From: Pelobacter sp. UBA6093
GTDB lineage: Bacteria > Desulfobacterota > Desulfuromonadia > Desulfuromonadales > Syntrophotaleaceae
Assembly (NCBI GenBank): GCA_002435955.1
Contig: DIWZ01000040.1
Coordinates: 207,598 to 271,597, forward strand
DNA length: 64,000 nucleotides
Direction of reading: 5' to 3'
In this document: positions 1 through 7,122 of the stretch, piece after piece
Layout: every line of letters starts with the position of its first letter
Position numbering within the stretch: position 1 is the stretch's first letter
Notes under the pieces: model-generated
The model's database searches: none
What the model saw: the letters and a program-made list of their open reading frames with translations, nothing else
What the model was told of the DNA's origin: nothing
Translations under genes and position numbers: made by a program

Positions 1-1
1 G

Positions 2-190
2 CTCTTCAGTTTCAGCCTTTGCCATCCACGTCGGCATAAACGCTTGCAGTGCCAGATCCTGGAAACCCTCAAAAGCTACCCCGGTGAAGCCACCGAACCT
101 CTTTATCGTCGTCTGGGTCGCAGCATGCGCCCCGACCTGGCGGAGCTTCGCCACCTGTCCGTGTCAACCAGGCCGGGAACAGCGTCATGA
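2..190 (+). CDS. C-terminal end of an unidentified protein (partial)
   Basis: An open frame enters from the left edge and ends with TGA at 188-190. It encodes about 62 residues, rich in Arg and Leu. The stop overlaps the ATG of the HD-GYP gene as ATGA, so the two are probably one transcript with coupled translation. Too little is visible to assign a family. A helical-repeat protein is possible, but that is a guess from composition. Confidence 0.6.
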   Translation, partial: LFSFSLCHPRRHKRLQCQILETLKSYPGEATEPLYRRLGRSMRPDLAELRHLSVSTRPGTAS

Positions 191-1335
191 AGCGTGCATC
201 CCTGGTAGAATTGCAAAATGCCATCCGCCACCTGGTAACGGCTGTCGCCAATGCCAGGCTGTACAACCTGGACCATCCCCAGATCAAACGGCTTTGCGAA
301 GCGGCGCAACGCTGCTTTGAAAATCTTTTGCGGGAGCGAACCCAGCTGTCCCTGCTGATCGTTGAGGGCGAAATCCTGTTCGAAGACTTTCCCCTGCCGC
401 CCGGGCTGCATTCGCAAAAATTCGCTCGACTCATGGAACAGCGTCGGATCAACCGAATAATCATATCTGCCGGATTGGATAGTGACGAGCTCGGCGAACT
501 GGTGAAGTTTCTGGTTCAAACAGACCAACCTTGCGGCGTTCAACCCGCCTGCAATCATCTGCGTTTTGAAACCCTGGCAGTTGATGAGGCCCCGCCGCAG
601 AACAAGTCTCTTGATGCATCCCTGCCGATCGATGCCGATGCGCTGCAGGCACTGAAAATCAACAGTCATGGTCGCCTGGCGGAACTATTTAAAACCTTTA
701 CCGTGCAAAGAACGATCAAAATGGCCGGCCTGACCGAAATCGTCACCGGATTTATCAACGCCTTTAACCGCGAAGTCCCTTCGCTGCTGGCCCTCATGCC
801 GTTGCGCGCCATGGATGAATATACTTTTACCCACGGCATCAATGTATGCCTTCTGAACCTGGCGCAGGCCATGCATCTCGGCATAAAGGGCGCCCTTTTG
901 CACGACATTGGGATTGCCGCCTTGCTGCATGACATCGGGAAAGTTCACATCCCCATGGAAATTCTTGGTAAACCGGGAAAATTGGATGAAAAAGAATGGG
1001 TCATTATGCGGCAGCATCCCATCAAGGGGGCTCGTCAGCTGCTCGACTGTCCCGGAGTTCCGCAACTGGCGATCGTAACCGCTTTCGAACATCATTTACG
1101 TTATAACTTGAGCGGCTACCCTGCCGTGCACGAGCAATGGTGTCAGCACCTGTGCAGCCACATGACCACCATTGCTGATACCTACGATGCCCTGCGAACA
1201 AAACGCCCCTACAAGGAGCCTCAGCCAGCCGATGAATGCGCCGCCATTCTGCGCAAACTGGCCGGCCGCGAACTGCACCCCCAGTTAACGGCCAACTTTC
1301 TCTGCCTACTCGACCAGGTAACCTCCGCTCCATAA
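187..1335 (+). CDS. HD-GYP domain protein, probable c-di-GMP phosphodiesterase
   Basis: A 382-residue protein with an unassigned N-terminal half and an HD-GYP domain from about residue 210. Visible metal-site residues are H216, the H248-D249 pair in LLHDIGKVH, H277, H302-H303 and D331; G310-Y311-P312 gives the GYP signature. HD-GYP proteins normally hydrolyse cyclic di-GMP. The stretch before GYP reads HHLRYNLSGYP, while the family usually has an acidic residue and Asp-Gly there, so activity may be altered. The segment GALLHDIGIAALLHDIGK repeats LLHDIG just before the catalytic HD. There is no signal peptide or membrane segment, so it is probably cytoplasmic. The start overlaps the upstream stop (ATGA). 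Confidence 0.88.
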   Translation: MKRASLVELQNAIRHLVTAVANARLYNLDHPQIKRLCEAAQRCFENLLRERTQLSLLIVEGEILFEDFPLPPGLHSQKFARLMEQRRINRIIISAGLDSDELGELVKFLVQTDQPCGVQPACNHLRFETLAVDEAPPQNKSLDASLPIDADALQALKINSHGRLAELFKTFTVQRTIKMAGLTEIVTGFINAFNREVPSLLALMPLRAMDEYTFTHGINVCLLNLAQAMHLGIKGALLHDIGIAALLHDIGKVHIPMEILGKPGKLDEKEWVIMRQHPIKGARQLLDCPGVPQLAIVTAFEHHLRYNLSGYPAVHEQWCQHLCSHMTTIADTYDALRTKRPYKEPQPADECAAILRKLAGRELHPQLTANFLCLLDQVTSAP

Positions 1336-1341
1336 ATAGCA

Positions 1342-1363
1342 AACGCCCGGTTCGGCGGGCGTT
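1342..1363 (+). terminator. GC-rich hairpin after the HD-GYP gene
   Basis: AACGCCCG and CGGGCGTT pair perfectly around a six-base loop, 7 bases after the HD-GYP stop. There is no T-run behind it, so it may be only a weak or Rho-assisted end. It lies between convergent genes. Confidence 0.4.
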
Positions 1364-1433
1364 GCAGGGATTGCAGGGTATTAAAACCATGTACCGGACC
1401 ACCAGGATCCTGTCGGCCTATCCATGAGCCGAT

Positions 1434-3143
1434 TTATGCTACCGGCACCCATACTGGATCGGTGCCGGGGTCTGGCGTGTATACCGTCTCCACCGGCCCG
1501 GCAGCTTCCAGACCCAGATCTTCAATAGCCATTTCGCGCAATTTGAACTTTTGAATTTTACCGCTGGCGGTCATGGGAAACTCATCGACGAACTTAACAA
1601 AGCGGGGAATCTTGTAGTTGGCGATACGGCCGCGACAGAATTCCATAATTTCCTCGGCGGTGGCACTGGCATGGTCTTTGAGCTTGATGGCAGCCATGAC
1701 CTGCTCGCCGTACTTGGCATCGGGGACACCGTACACCTGCACGTCGGCAACCTTGGGGCAGGTATAAAGGAACTCCTCGATTTCCCGGGGGTAGATATTT
1801 TCCCCACCGCGAATAATCATATTTTTAATGCGTCCGGTAATCTTGCAGTAACCGTTTTCATCCATTACTGCCAGGTCGCCTGTATGCAACCAGCCCGCCG
1901 CATCGATGACCCGTTCGGTTTCTTCGGGCATCTTGTAATATCCTTTCATCACAAGATAACCGCGCGTACAGAGTTCTCCCTGTCGTCCGGGAAGCAGTGT
2001 CTGACCCGTTTCGATGTCCACGATCTTCACTTCAACTTCCGGCAGCGCTCGCCCCACGGTCGCCACACGCAACTCCAAAGGATCGTCGGTGCGAGTCTGC
2101 GTGATGACCGGGGAAGATTCGGTCTGGCCGTAGGCAATGGTGATTTCGGTCATGTACATTTCGCGCATAACACGCTTCATGACCTCCGTAGGACAAGGAG
2201 AACCGGCCATGATGCCGGTACGCAGAGTACGCAGATCGTAACAGCTGAAATTGGGATGGTCGAGCTCGGCGATAAACATGGTCGGCACACCATGCAGCGC
2301 CGTACACTTCTCGGCTTCTATGGTACGCAGCACCATTTCGGGATTGAAGATTTCCACCGGTACCATGGTACTGCCGTGGGTCACGCAGGCCAGCACGGCG
2401 AGAACACAGCCGAAACAATGAAAAAACGGCACAGGAATGCACAAACGGTCCTTTTCGGTAAAACGCATGCATTCGCCGATATTGAAACCGTTATTGATGA
2501 TATTGTGATGGGTCAGCATCACCCCCTTGGGGAAACCTGTGGTCCCCGAGGTGTATTGCATATTGATGACCTCATGCTCGTCCAGGGTAGCCCGAACCTC
2601 GGCAAGCCGGCCGCTCTCGATAGTTTTGCCCAGGGTTTCCACCCCACTCCAACGGCGCATACCGGGAAGATCCTGGTCACCTAGGAAGATCACATTTTTC
2701 AAGTACGGCAGGCGTTCGGAGCGTAAATGTCCGACGGCAGAATAGCGCAGCTCGGGAACCACACTGTACAGGGTTTCGACGTAATCGGTATCCTTGAACC
2801 CTGGCACCAGAAAAAGTGTTGTAGAATCAGACTGTTTCAGCACATATTCCAACTCGACGGCTTTGTAGTTGGTATTAACCGTCACCAGGATGGCACCAAT
2901 TTTAGCCGAAGCAAATTGCAGGATGACCCATTGAGGCACGTTGGTAGCCCAGATGGCTACGTGATCACCCTTTTGAACTCCCATGGCGAGCAATCCCCTG
3001 GCCATGCGATCACAAACGGCATCAAGTTCCCGGTAGGAATAACGCAGAGCGCGATCGGGATAGACCAGAGCATCATTATCCGGGTACCGTTCTGCCATAT
3101 CCTCCAACAACTGCCCCATGGTAATTTGCAGCTTTTTGCTCAT
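1434..3143 (-). CDS. AMP-forming acyl-CoA ligase (fatty-acyl-CoA synthetase type)
   Basis: About 569 residues of the ANL adenylating superfamily. It would join a carboxylic acid to CoA through an acyl-AMP. The P-loop-like core YTSGTTGFPKG lies near residue 197, the AYGQTE motif and the GWLHTGDLA hinge follow, and the C-terminal SGKIQKFKLRE carries the catalytic Lys. Length and order fit medium/long-chain acyl-CoA synthetases; the exact substrate cannot be read. The open frame extends 30 codons further, but ATG 3143 has an SD (GGGAAGG) about 9 bases upstream and begins at the usual family N-terminus. It is transcribed alone from a promoter inside a tandem repeat. Confidence 0.9.
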   Translation of the reverse strand: MSKKLQITMGQLLEDMAERYPDNDALVYPDRALRYSYRELDAVCDRMARGLLAMGVQKGDHVAIWATNVPQWVILQFASAKIGAILVTVNTNYKAVELEYVLKQSDSTTLFLVPGFKDTDYVETLYSVVPELRYSAVGHLRSERLPYLKNVIFLGDQDLPGMRRWSGVETLGKTIESGRLAEVRATLDEHEVINMQYTSGTTGFPKGVMLTHHNIINNGFNIGECMRFTEKDRLCIPVPFFHCFGCVLAVLACVTHGSTMVPVEIFNPEMVLRTIEAEKCTALHGVPTMFIAELDHPNFSCYDLRTLRTGIMAGSPCPTEVMKRVMREMYMTEITIAYGQTESSPVITQTRTDDPLELRVATVGRALPEVEVKIVDIETGQTLLPGRQGELCTRGYLVMKGYYKMPEETERVIDAAGWLHTGDLAVMDENGYCKITGRIKNMIIRGGENIYPREIEEFLYTCPKVADVQVYGVPDAKYGEQVMAAIKLKDHASATAEEIMEFCRGRIANYKIPRFVKFVDEFPMTASGKIQKFKLREMAIEDLGLEAAGPVETVYTPDPGTDPVWVPVA

Positions 3144-3223
3144 CTCGTGGATCCTTCCCGACATTTTTTCATCAATCCGCCACAATCTATCTTGAAATAA
3201 AACATTGTATTTATTTGGCGTTT

Positions 3224-3252
3224 TGAATACCACAAACCCATGGACAGGTCAA
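3224..3252 (-). promoter_or_regulatory. Predicted sigma-70 promoter of the acyl-CoA ligase
   Basis: Read on the minus strand, TTGACC (3252-3247) is followed by a 17-base spacer and TATTCA (3229-3224). The leader to ATG 3143 would be about 75 bases. The -35 box and part of the spacer lie in a 17-bp tandem repeat, which suggests an operator, though no known binding motif was recognised. Confidence 0.5.
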
Positions 3253-3266
3253 ACCCATGGACAGGT
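3233..3266. repeat. 17-bp perfect tandem direct repeat (two copies)
   Basis: The unit CAAACCCATGGACAGGT occurs twice head to tail and then begins a third time (CAAAC). It covers the -35 box and spacer of the predicted acyl-CoA ligase promoter. Each unit contains the palindrome CCATGG. Confidence 0.85.
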
Positions 3267-3333
3267 CAAACGCCAATCGGGCGCCCCGAAGACCTCAAGT
3301 CACTGTGAATAAAATGAATTTTTTAAAACGAGA

Positions 3334-3360
3334 ACAAAAAACGCCCCGACCGGAGCGTTT
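3334..3360 (-). terminator. Rho-independent terminator of the receiver-PilZ gene
   Basis: On the minus strand, AAACGCTCCG and its near-complement (CGGGGCGTTT) form a stem ending in TTTTTTG. It begins about 26 bases past the stop at 3387. Confidence 0.8.
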
Positions 3361-3386
3361 GAAAAGAAGAGGGCTGATAACATTCG

Positions 3387-4121
3387 TTACCATTCAGGAA
3401 TAACGAGGGAGCGCATGACAAAAGACCTGATAATCGCCATATGTTCAAGAGACAGATCAAAAAACTGAAGCCCCATGCCAGGAGGAAGGCGGTGCTTGCC
3501 TGGACCGTCGACTTCATTAATCCAGGCAACCCTGCCTGTACAACGGATAGGGTCATCGTGTCCGGGGATGGTAAAATCGAGCAGCAGAGGTGTCCCGGCA
3601 GGCAGAGGGGATTCTGTTTCAATAAAAACCCCGCCGGTACTGACGTTTATGGAATAATTGGTCAGTGCATGGTCCCCCGAAGGTTCGCGATACGTGACAT
3701 GCATTTTCGCTTCGACCCGCGGAGCGGCCCGGCGTGGCAGTTTCAGGTGTTTCTCGACTGCCCGCAGAAAGTGGTGACGCCGTGGCGGTTTAAGCAGGAT
3801 ATCGTCGCATCCGGCGCGCTGACAACGCAACAAATCGTCGGGTCGATTCGGATGTATCACGAGGACTACAGGGACCTGGCAAAGTTCCGCATGAGATTTA
3901 AATCTCAGGCAAAGCTCGTCGCCGCCCATCTCCTGCATGTGAAATCCCATAAAAATGATGTCCGGACGGTGAGCAATGGCGGTTTCATAAACCTCCTGCG
4001 CATTGTTTGCCAGCAGAACCTCGTAGTGCTCCCTGCGGAAAAAAGCTTTTTCCACATCGAGAATCGTGCTGGCCCCATCAGCCAGCAGAATGGTTGTTTT
4101 GACATCCTGTGGCAACATCAC
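3387..4121 (-). CDS. Pseudo-receiver fused to a PilZ (c-di-GMP-binding) domain
   Basis: A 244-residue cytoplasmic protein. Residues 10-128 fold like a response-regulator receiver, with Asp15 and the conserved Lys111 in ILLKPP. The position of the phospho-accepting Asp is Gly59 (DIIFMGFHM) and one Asp of the acidic pair is Gly16, so phosphorylation at the normal site is not possible. From about residue 129 a PilZ domain has RRAAPR (R131/R135) and NVSTGG (N159, S161, G164), the usual cyclic di-GMP contacts. The start is GTG 4121 or the adjacent in-frame ATG 4118, behind a strong GGAGGAG. It is monocistronic, with its own terminator. It may act as a phosphorylation-independent c-di-GMP effector; this is inferred. 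Confidence 0.88.
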   Translation of the reverse strand: MMLPQDVKTTILLADGASTILDVEKAFFRREHYEVLLANNAQEVYETAIAHRPDIIFMGFHMQEMGGDELCLRFKSHAELCQVPVVLVIHPNRPDDLLRCQRAGCDDILLKPPRRHHFLRAVEKHLKLPRRAAPRVEAKMHVTYREPSGDHALTNYSINVSTGGVFIETESPLPAGTPLLLDFTIPGHDDPIRCTGRVAWINEVDGPGKHRLPPGMGLQFFDLSLEHMAIIRSFVMRSLVIPEW

Positions 4122-4175
4122 GGCATCTCTCCTCCAACAAAGGGCTTAATCCAGATACGGCATCCAGGTCAGAGG

Positions 4176-4889
4176 TCAGCGGAATCGAACCTTGCGTACG
4201 CCCTGAAGTTCGGCAATTTCATCCACCAACTGCCCGGATGCCATGCCGCCATACCGAGAAACAACAAAATCGTAACGAACTTCTCCCGCGACCATATCCT
4301 TTTCCACCGAGGTTTCGACCAATCGCCAACCACCGGCACCAAGAAATTCCTCCAGAAATTTGCGGATTTCCGGATCAACATTGCACGTCACCGTCAGGGC
4401 GGCATAGCGCTCTTTGGCCATCCGCTTTTCCGCTCGTTTAAGGAACATCAGCGTGCCGACAGCCATACCCGTAACGGCCACCGCCGGTACGTACAGTCCC
4501 ATGCCAGCCGCCATGCCAATCCCTGCCGCCACCCACAGACAAGCGGCCGTGGTCAATCCGCGAACCGCCGACCCATCCTTGATAATGGCGCCGGCACCAA
4601 GAAATCCGATGCCGGTCACTATCTGGGCGGCGACCCTGCCCGGATCGATCCGAACAGGGTCCGAGCTGGTCAGGTGATTATATTTCACATAGAAAAATTC
4701 CGAAATCAGCATCATCAGGCAAGCCCCGAGGGCTACCAGCAGATGCGTTCTGAAACCTGCCGGGCGTCCGTGAATTTCCCGTTCAAATCCCAGCATCCCT
4801 CCCAGCACTGCCGCCAGAACCAACCGTCCCAGAAGAGAATAATCGAAATGAATTATCTCTGAAGCTACAAAGTCCATTGAAGGCGGCAT
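4176..4889 (-). CDS. MgtC/SapB family inner-membrane protein
   Basis: A 237-residue protein. The first ~150 residues are hydrophobic helices carrying the MgtC signature GFEREIHGRPAGFRTHLLV and later GFLGAGAIIK. A soluble C-terminal region of about 80 residues follows, as in full-length MgtC proteins. MgtC proteins modulate membrane ATP synthase and Mg2+ homeostasis in pathogens; the role in environmental bacteria is unclear. Its ATG overlaps the stop of the MogA gene (TAATG), so it is the last gene of a MOSC-MogA-MgtC operon. ATG 4877 is a possible alternative start. Confidence 0.85.
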   Translation of the reverse strand: MPPSMDFVASEIIHFDYSLLGRLVLAAVLGGMLGFEREIHGRPAGFRTHLLVALGACLMMLISEFFYVKYNHLTSSDPVRIDPGRVAAQIVTGIGFLGAGAIIKDGSAVRGLTTAACLWVAAGIGMAAGMGLYVPAVAVTGMAVGTLMFLKRAEKRMAKERYAALTVTCNVDPEIRKFLEEFLGAGGWRLVETSVEKDMVAGEVRYDFVVSRYGGMASGQLVDEIAELQGVRKVRFR

Positions 4890-5386
4890 TAACCCCCGCA
4901 GTCCGCAGGATCACCCTTCAATTTTCTCAAACCATGCCCCAGGGCCGGCAGTACCACCTCGAGATTTTCCCGCACGCCCTTGGGGCTTCCGGGCAAGTTA
5001 ATAATCATGGACCTGCGACGTACCCCTGCCCTTGCCCTGGACAACATGGCATGAGGGGTTTTTTGCATACTCGCTGCGCGCATGGCCTCAGCCATACCGG
5101 GAATCTCCCAATCGAGCACGCGTGCGGTAGCTTCGGGAGTAACGTCCCGGGGGCTGAGCCCCGTTCCTCCAGTAGTAAGGATAAGGTCGACACGATCCGT
5201 GTCCACCCAATCCACCAGGGTTTGGATAATGATATCCAGATCGTCGGGAACGATCTGGTAATGAGTCACTTCGCCCAAAGGAGCAATCATGTCGCGAATG
5301 ACCTGCCCACTGAGATCTTCCCGTTCACCTCTCGATCCTTTGTCCGACAGGGTCAATATACCGATGGTGAAGGCGTAATCGGTCAT
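4889..5386 (-). CDS. mog: Molybdopterin adenylyltransferase, MogA/MoaB type
   Basis: A 165-residue protein of the MoaB/Mog fold that adenylylates molybdopterin before molybdate insertion. The signature TTGGTGLSPRDVTPEA, the acidic DDLD segment and NLPGSPKG near the C-terminus are all present. The length matches single-domain MogA. It overlaps the MOSC gene by four bases (ATGA) and its own stop overlaps the MgtC start, a tight operon. Whether it is MogA or the close paralogue MoaB cannot be settled from motifs. Confidence 0.9.
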   Translation of the reverse strand: MTDYAFTIGILTLSDKGSRGEREDLSGQVIRDMIAPLGEVTHYQIVPDDLDIIIQTLVDWVDTDRVDLILTTGGTGLSPRDVTPEATARVLDWEIPGMAEAMRAASMQKTPHAMLSRARAGVRRRSMIINLPGSPKGVRENLEVVLPALGHGLRKLKGDPADCGG

Positions 5387-5844
5387 GCGGGATTCTCCTT
5401 GGCGACTGGCGGCAGCACCAGCATTTCATCACCGGTTTTGATAGATCCGCCCGAAAGAACCACGGCAAAGATACCTTCACGCGGCATAACGCAGTCACCG
5501 GCCTGATAATAGATGGCACAGCGCGTATGACAGACTTTTCCGATCTGGGAAACTTCCAGCATCACCTGGTCACCGATCTGCAATCGCGTACCTATAGGCA
5601 GGGTAAACAGTTCGACCCCTTCGGTGGTGAGATTCTCGGCAAAATCCCCAGGTCCGACATCAAGCCCCTTGGCCTGCATGGAAGCAATACTTTCCATGGC
5701 CAGCAAACTGACCTGGCGGTGCCAGTCACCACCATGACCATCCCCCTCCAGCCCGAAACCTTCAACCATCACCCCTTGCCCCACATCCTTTTTGCGGCCG
5801 CCCTTTTCGGGACTGGTACATACAGCTACGATCTTGCCTTTCAT
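5383..5844 (-). CDS. MOSC domain protein
   Basis: A 153-residue stand-alone MOSC domain of the kind found at the C-terminus of molybdenum-cofactor sulfurases and in small proteins next to moa/mog genes. Visible features are GLEGDGHGGDWHRQVSLL, the FAENLTTEG segment and the conserved Cys in GKVCHTRC, the usual sulfur-carrying position. ATG 5844 is chosen because AAAGGAGAAAG lies about 7 bases upstream; the open frame extends eight codons further. It heads the operon with mog. The likely role is handling sulfur on the molybdenum cofactor (family inference). Confidence 0.88.
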   Translation of the reverse strand: MKGKIVAVCTSPEKGGRKKDVGQGVMVEGFGLEGDGHGGDWHRQVSLLAMESIASMQAKGLDVGPGDFAENLTTEGVELFTLPIGTRLQIGDQVMLEVSQIGKVCHTRCAIYYQAGDCVMPREGIFAVVLSGGSIKTGDEMLVLPPVAKENPA

Positions 5845-6077
5845 ACAATCTTTCTCCTTTAAACGCACGAGCCAGCACCCGAGGGGTTGTGGATCGCCCT
5901 GAAGTTATCACGCGGCGCTTTGCAATCCTGTTTGTAAAACGCGTTGCTTGCCAAAGTAAGGTTCCTTTTACGACATAAATTTAAAAATTATGAAAATGGC
6001 ACAAAACCTGGTACGGCACCGTACCCGATAAAAAACAGCTGTTGCCCTCACACTGTAATGCCAAAGACTGAACCGAA

Positions 6078-7031
6078 TCAACGATGCTTATCCTTGGCCA
6101 TCAACAAACGACGGGCATTATTGACGATTGCCGGGGAAACTTCACGGCTTTTCACAAGATTTTTAAGATCCTTTTCCGTTAAAATTCCCATGAATCGCAA
6201 GACATTGCCCAGCGGGGTGCGCGGATGCATGACCAGGGCAAGCTTGATGCTGTAATTTTTGATCCATTCCCGATTGAGCAGAATTATGCGGATCAGCTCC
6301 TCGTTGGTCGATTTGTTTCGGGCAATGGTGTAGACCTCCCCCTCAGTGATACGAGGATTTTTCAGTACTGCCGACGAAACCAGTTTGTTGGAATCGTTGA
6401 TCAGCAGGCCACGCCATTCCTTATCCCCGGTCTGAGCCGCCTTGATCTTTTCGGCCACGCCCATGGTCATGCTCATTTGATATTTGCTGAGATGCTCGGA
6501 GCTTTCTGGTTCTTCGGACGCTGTGGGCTCTTCTGTATTTTCAGCGTCCGGGTCCGAAAGATCCACCCCGTCCCGGTTTTCATCGGGGTTCTCGCGTTCA
6601 GATGGATCGGGGGAATCAGCCGGTTTTTCAGTTTCACGCTGCACGGCGGCTGCCTGCAGCTCCTGGCGCAACGCATCCGGAAACGAAGGGTTTGCCATCA
6701 ACAAGGCATCCAGCCCATGACGACCCGCGTATCGTTTGGCCAGAAACCCGAGTAAGCGGGGATGCAATGCAGCATCCGCCGCCAGAAGCCGCAGATTTGC
6801 AACCGGGAACAGAGCCAAAGCCTGGCGGGCCTCCCCGGCCAATTCCCGATCCTGGCCCTGCCCGAAATAAATCAAAAGGGTCAGCCGCTCGGTGTCGGTC
6901 AGCTCCAACTGTCCCCGGATGGCGTGCAATTGTTCGTCCCGCCCATCCTGACCAGCAACGATGCCGGCTACCCGCGGCGAAACTTTCAAACGCATCGACT
7001 GTTGATTGCTCCGGGATGCGGATTCATTCAT
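6078..7031 (-). CDS. Conserved deltaproteobacterial protein of unknown function
   Basis: About 317 residues in three parts: an N-terminal helical region (to ~110), an acidic low-complexity linker rich in Glu, Asp, Pro and Ser (~115-185), and a helical C-terminal block of about 130 residues with motifs KNPRITEGEVYTIARN, NREWIKNYSIKLALVMHP and KNLVKSREVSP. The C-terminal block recalls a short helical-repeat module seen in conserved hypothetical proteins of this group, but I cannot name a function. ATG 7031 has only a weak SD; ATG 6995 is an alternative. It follows the EF-G gene, separated by a terminator. Confidence 0.75.
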   Translation of the reverse strand: MNESASRSNQQSMRLKVSPRVAGIVAGQDGRDEQLHAIRGQLELTDTERLTLLIYFGQGQDRELAGEARQALALFPVANLRLLAADAALHPRLLGFLAKRYAGRHGLDALLMANPSFPDALRQELQAAAVQRETEKPADSPDPSERENPDENRDGVDLSDPDAENTEEPTASEEPESSEHLSKYQMSMTMGVAEKIKAAQTGDKEWRGLLINDSNKLVSSAVLKNPRITEGEVYTIARNKSTNEELIRIILLNREWIKNYSIKLALVMHPRTPLGNVLRFMGILTEKDLKNLVKSREVSPAIVNNARRLLMAKDKHR

Positions 7032-7051
7032 GGATAGTCTTCGGCCACGGT

Positions 7052-7096
7052 TCAGCAAAAGGGAAAGCCGCCCGCGGATGGCACACGCGGGCGGCC
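7052..7096 (-). terminator. Rho-independent terminator after the EF-G gene
   Basis: GCCGCCCGCG (7067-7076) and CGCGGGCGGC (7086-7095) form a perfect 10-bp stem. On the minus strand it is followed by TTTCCCTTTTGC. It sits 28 bases past the EF-G stop and ahead of the start of the next minus-strand gene. Confidence 0.8.
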
Positions 7097-7122
7097 ATGA
7101 TAGCAGAAAATACAAACACTGT

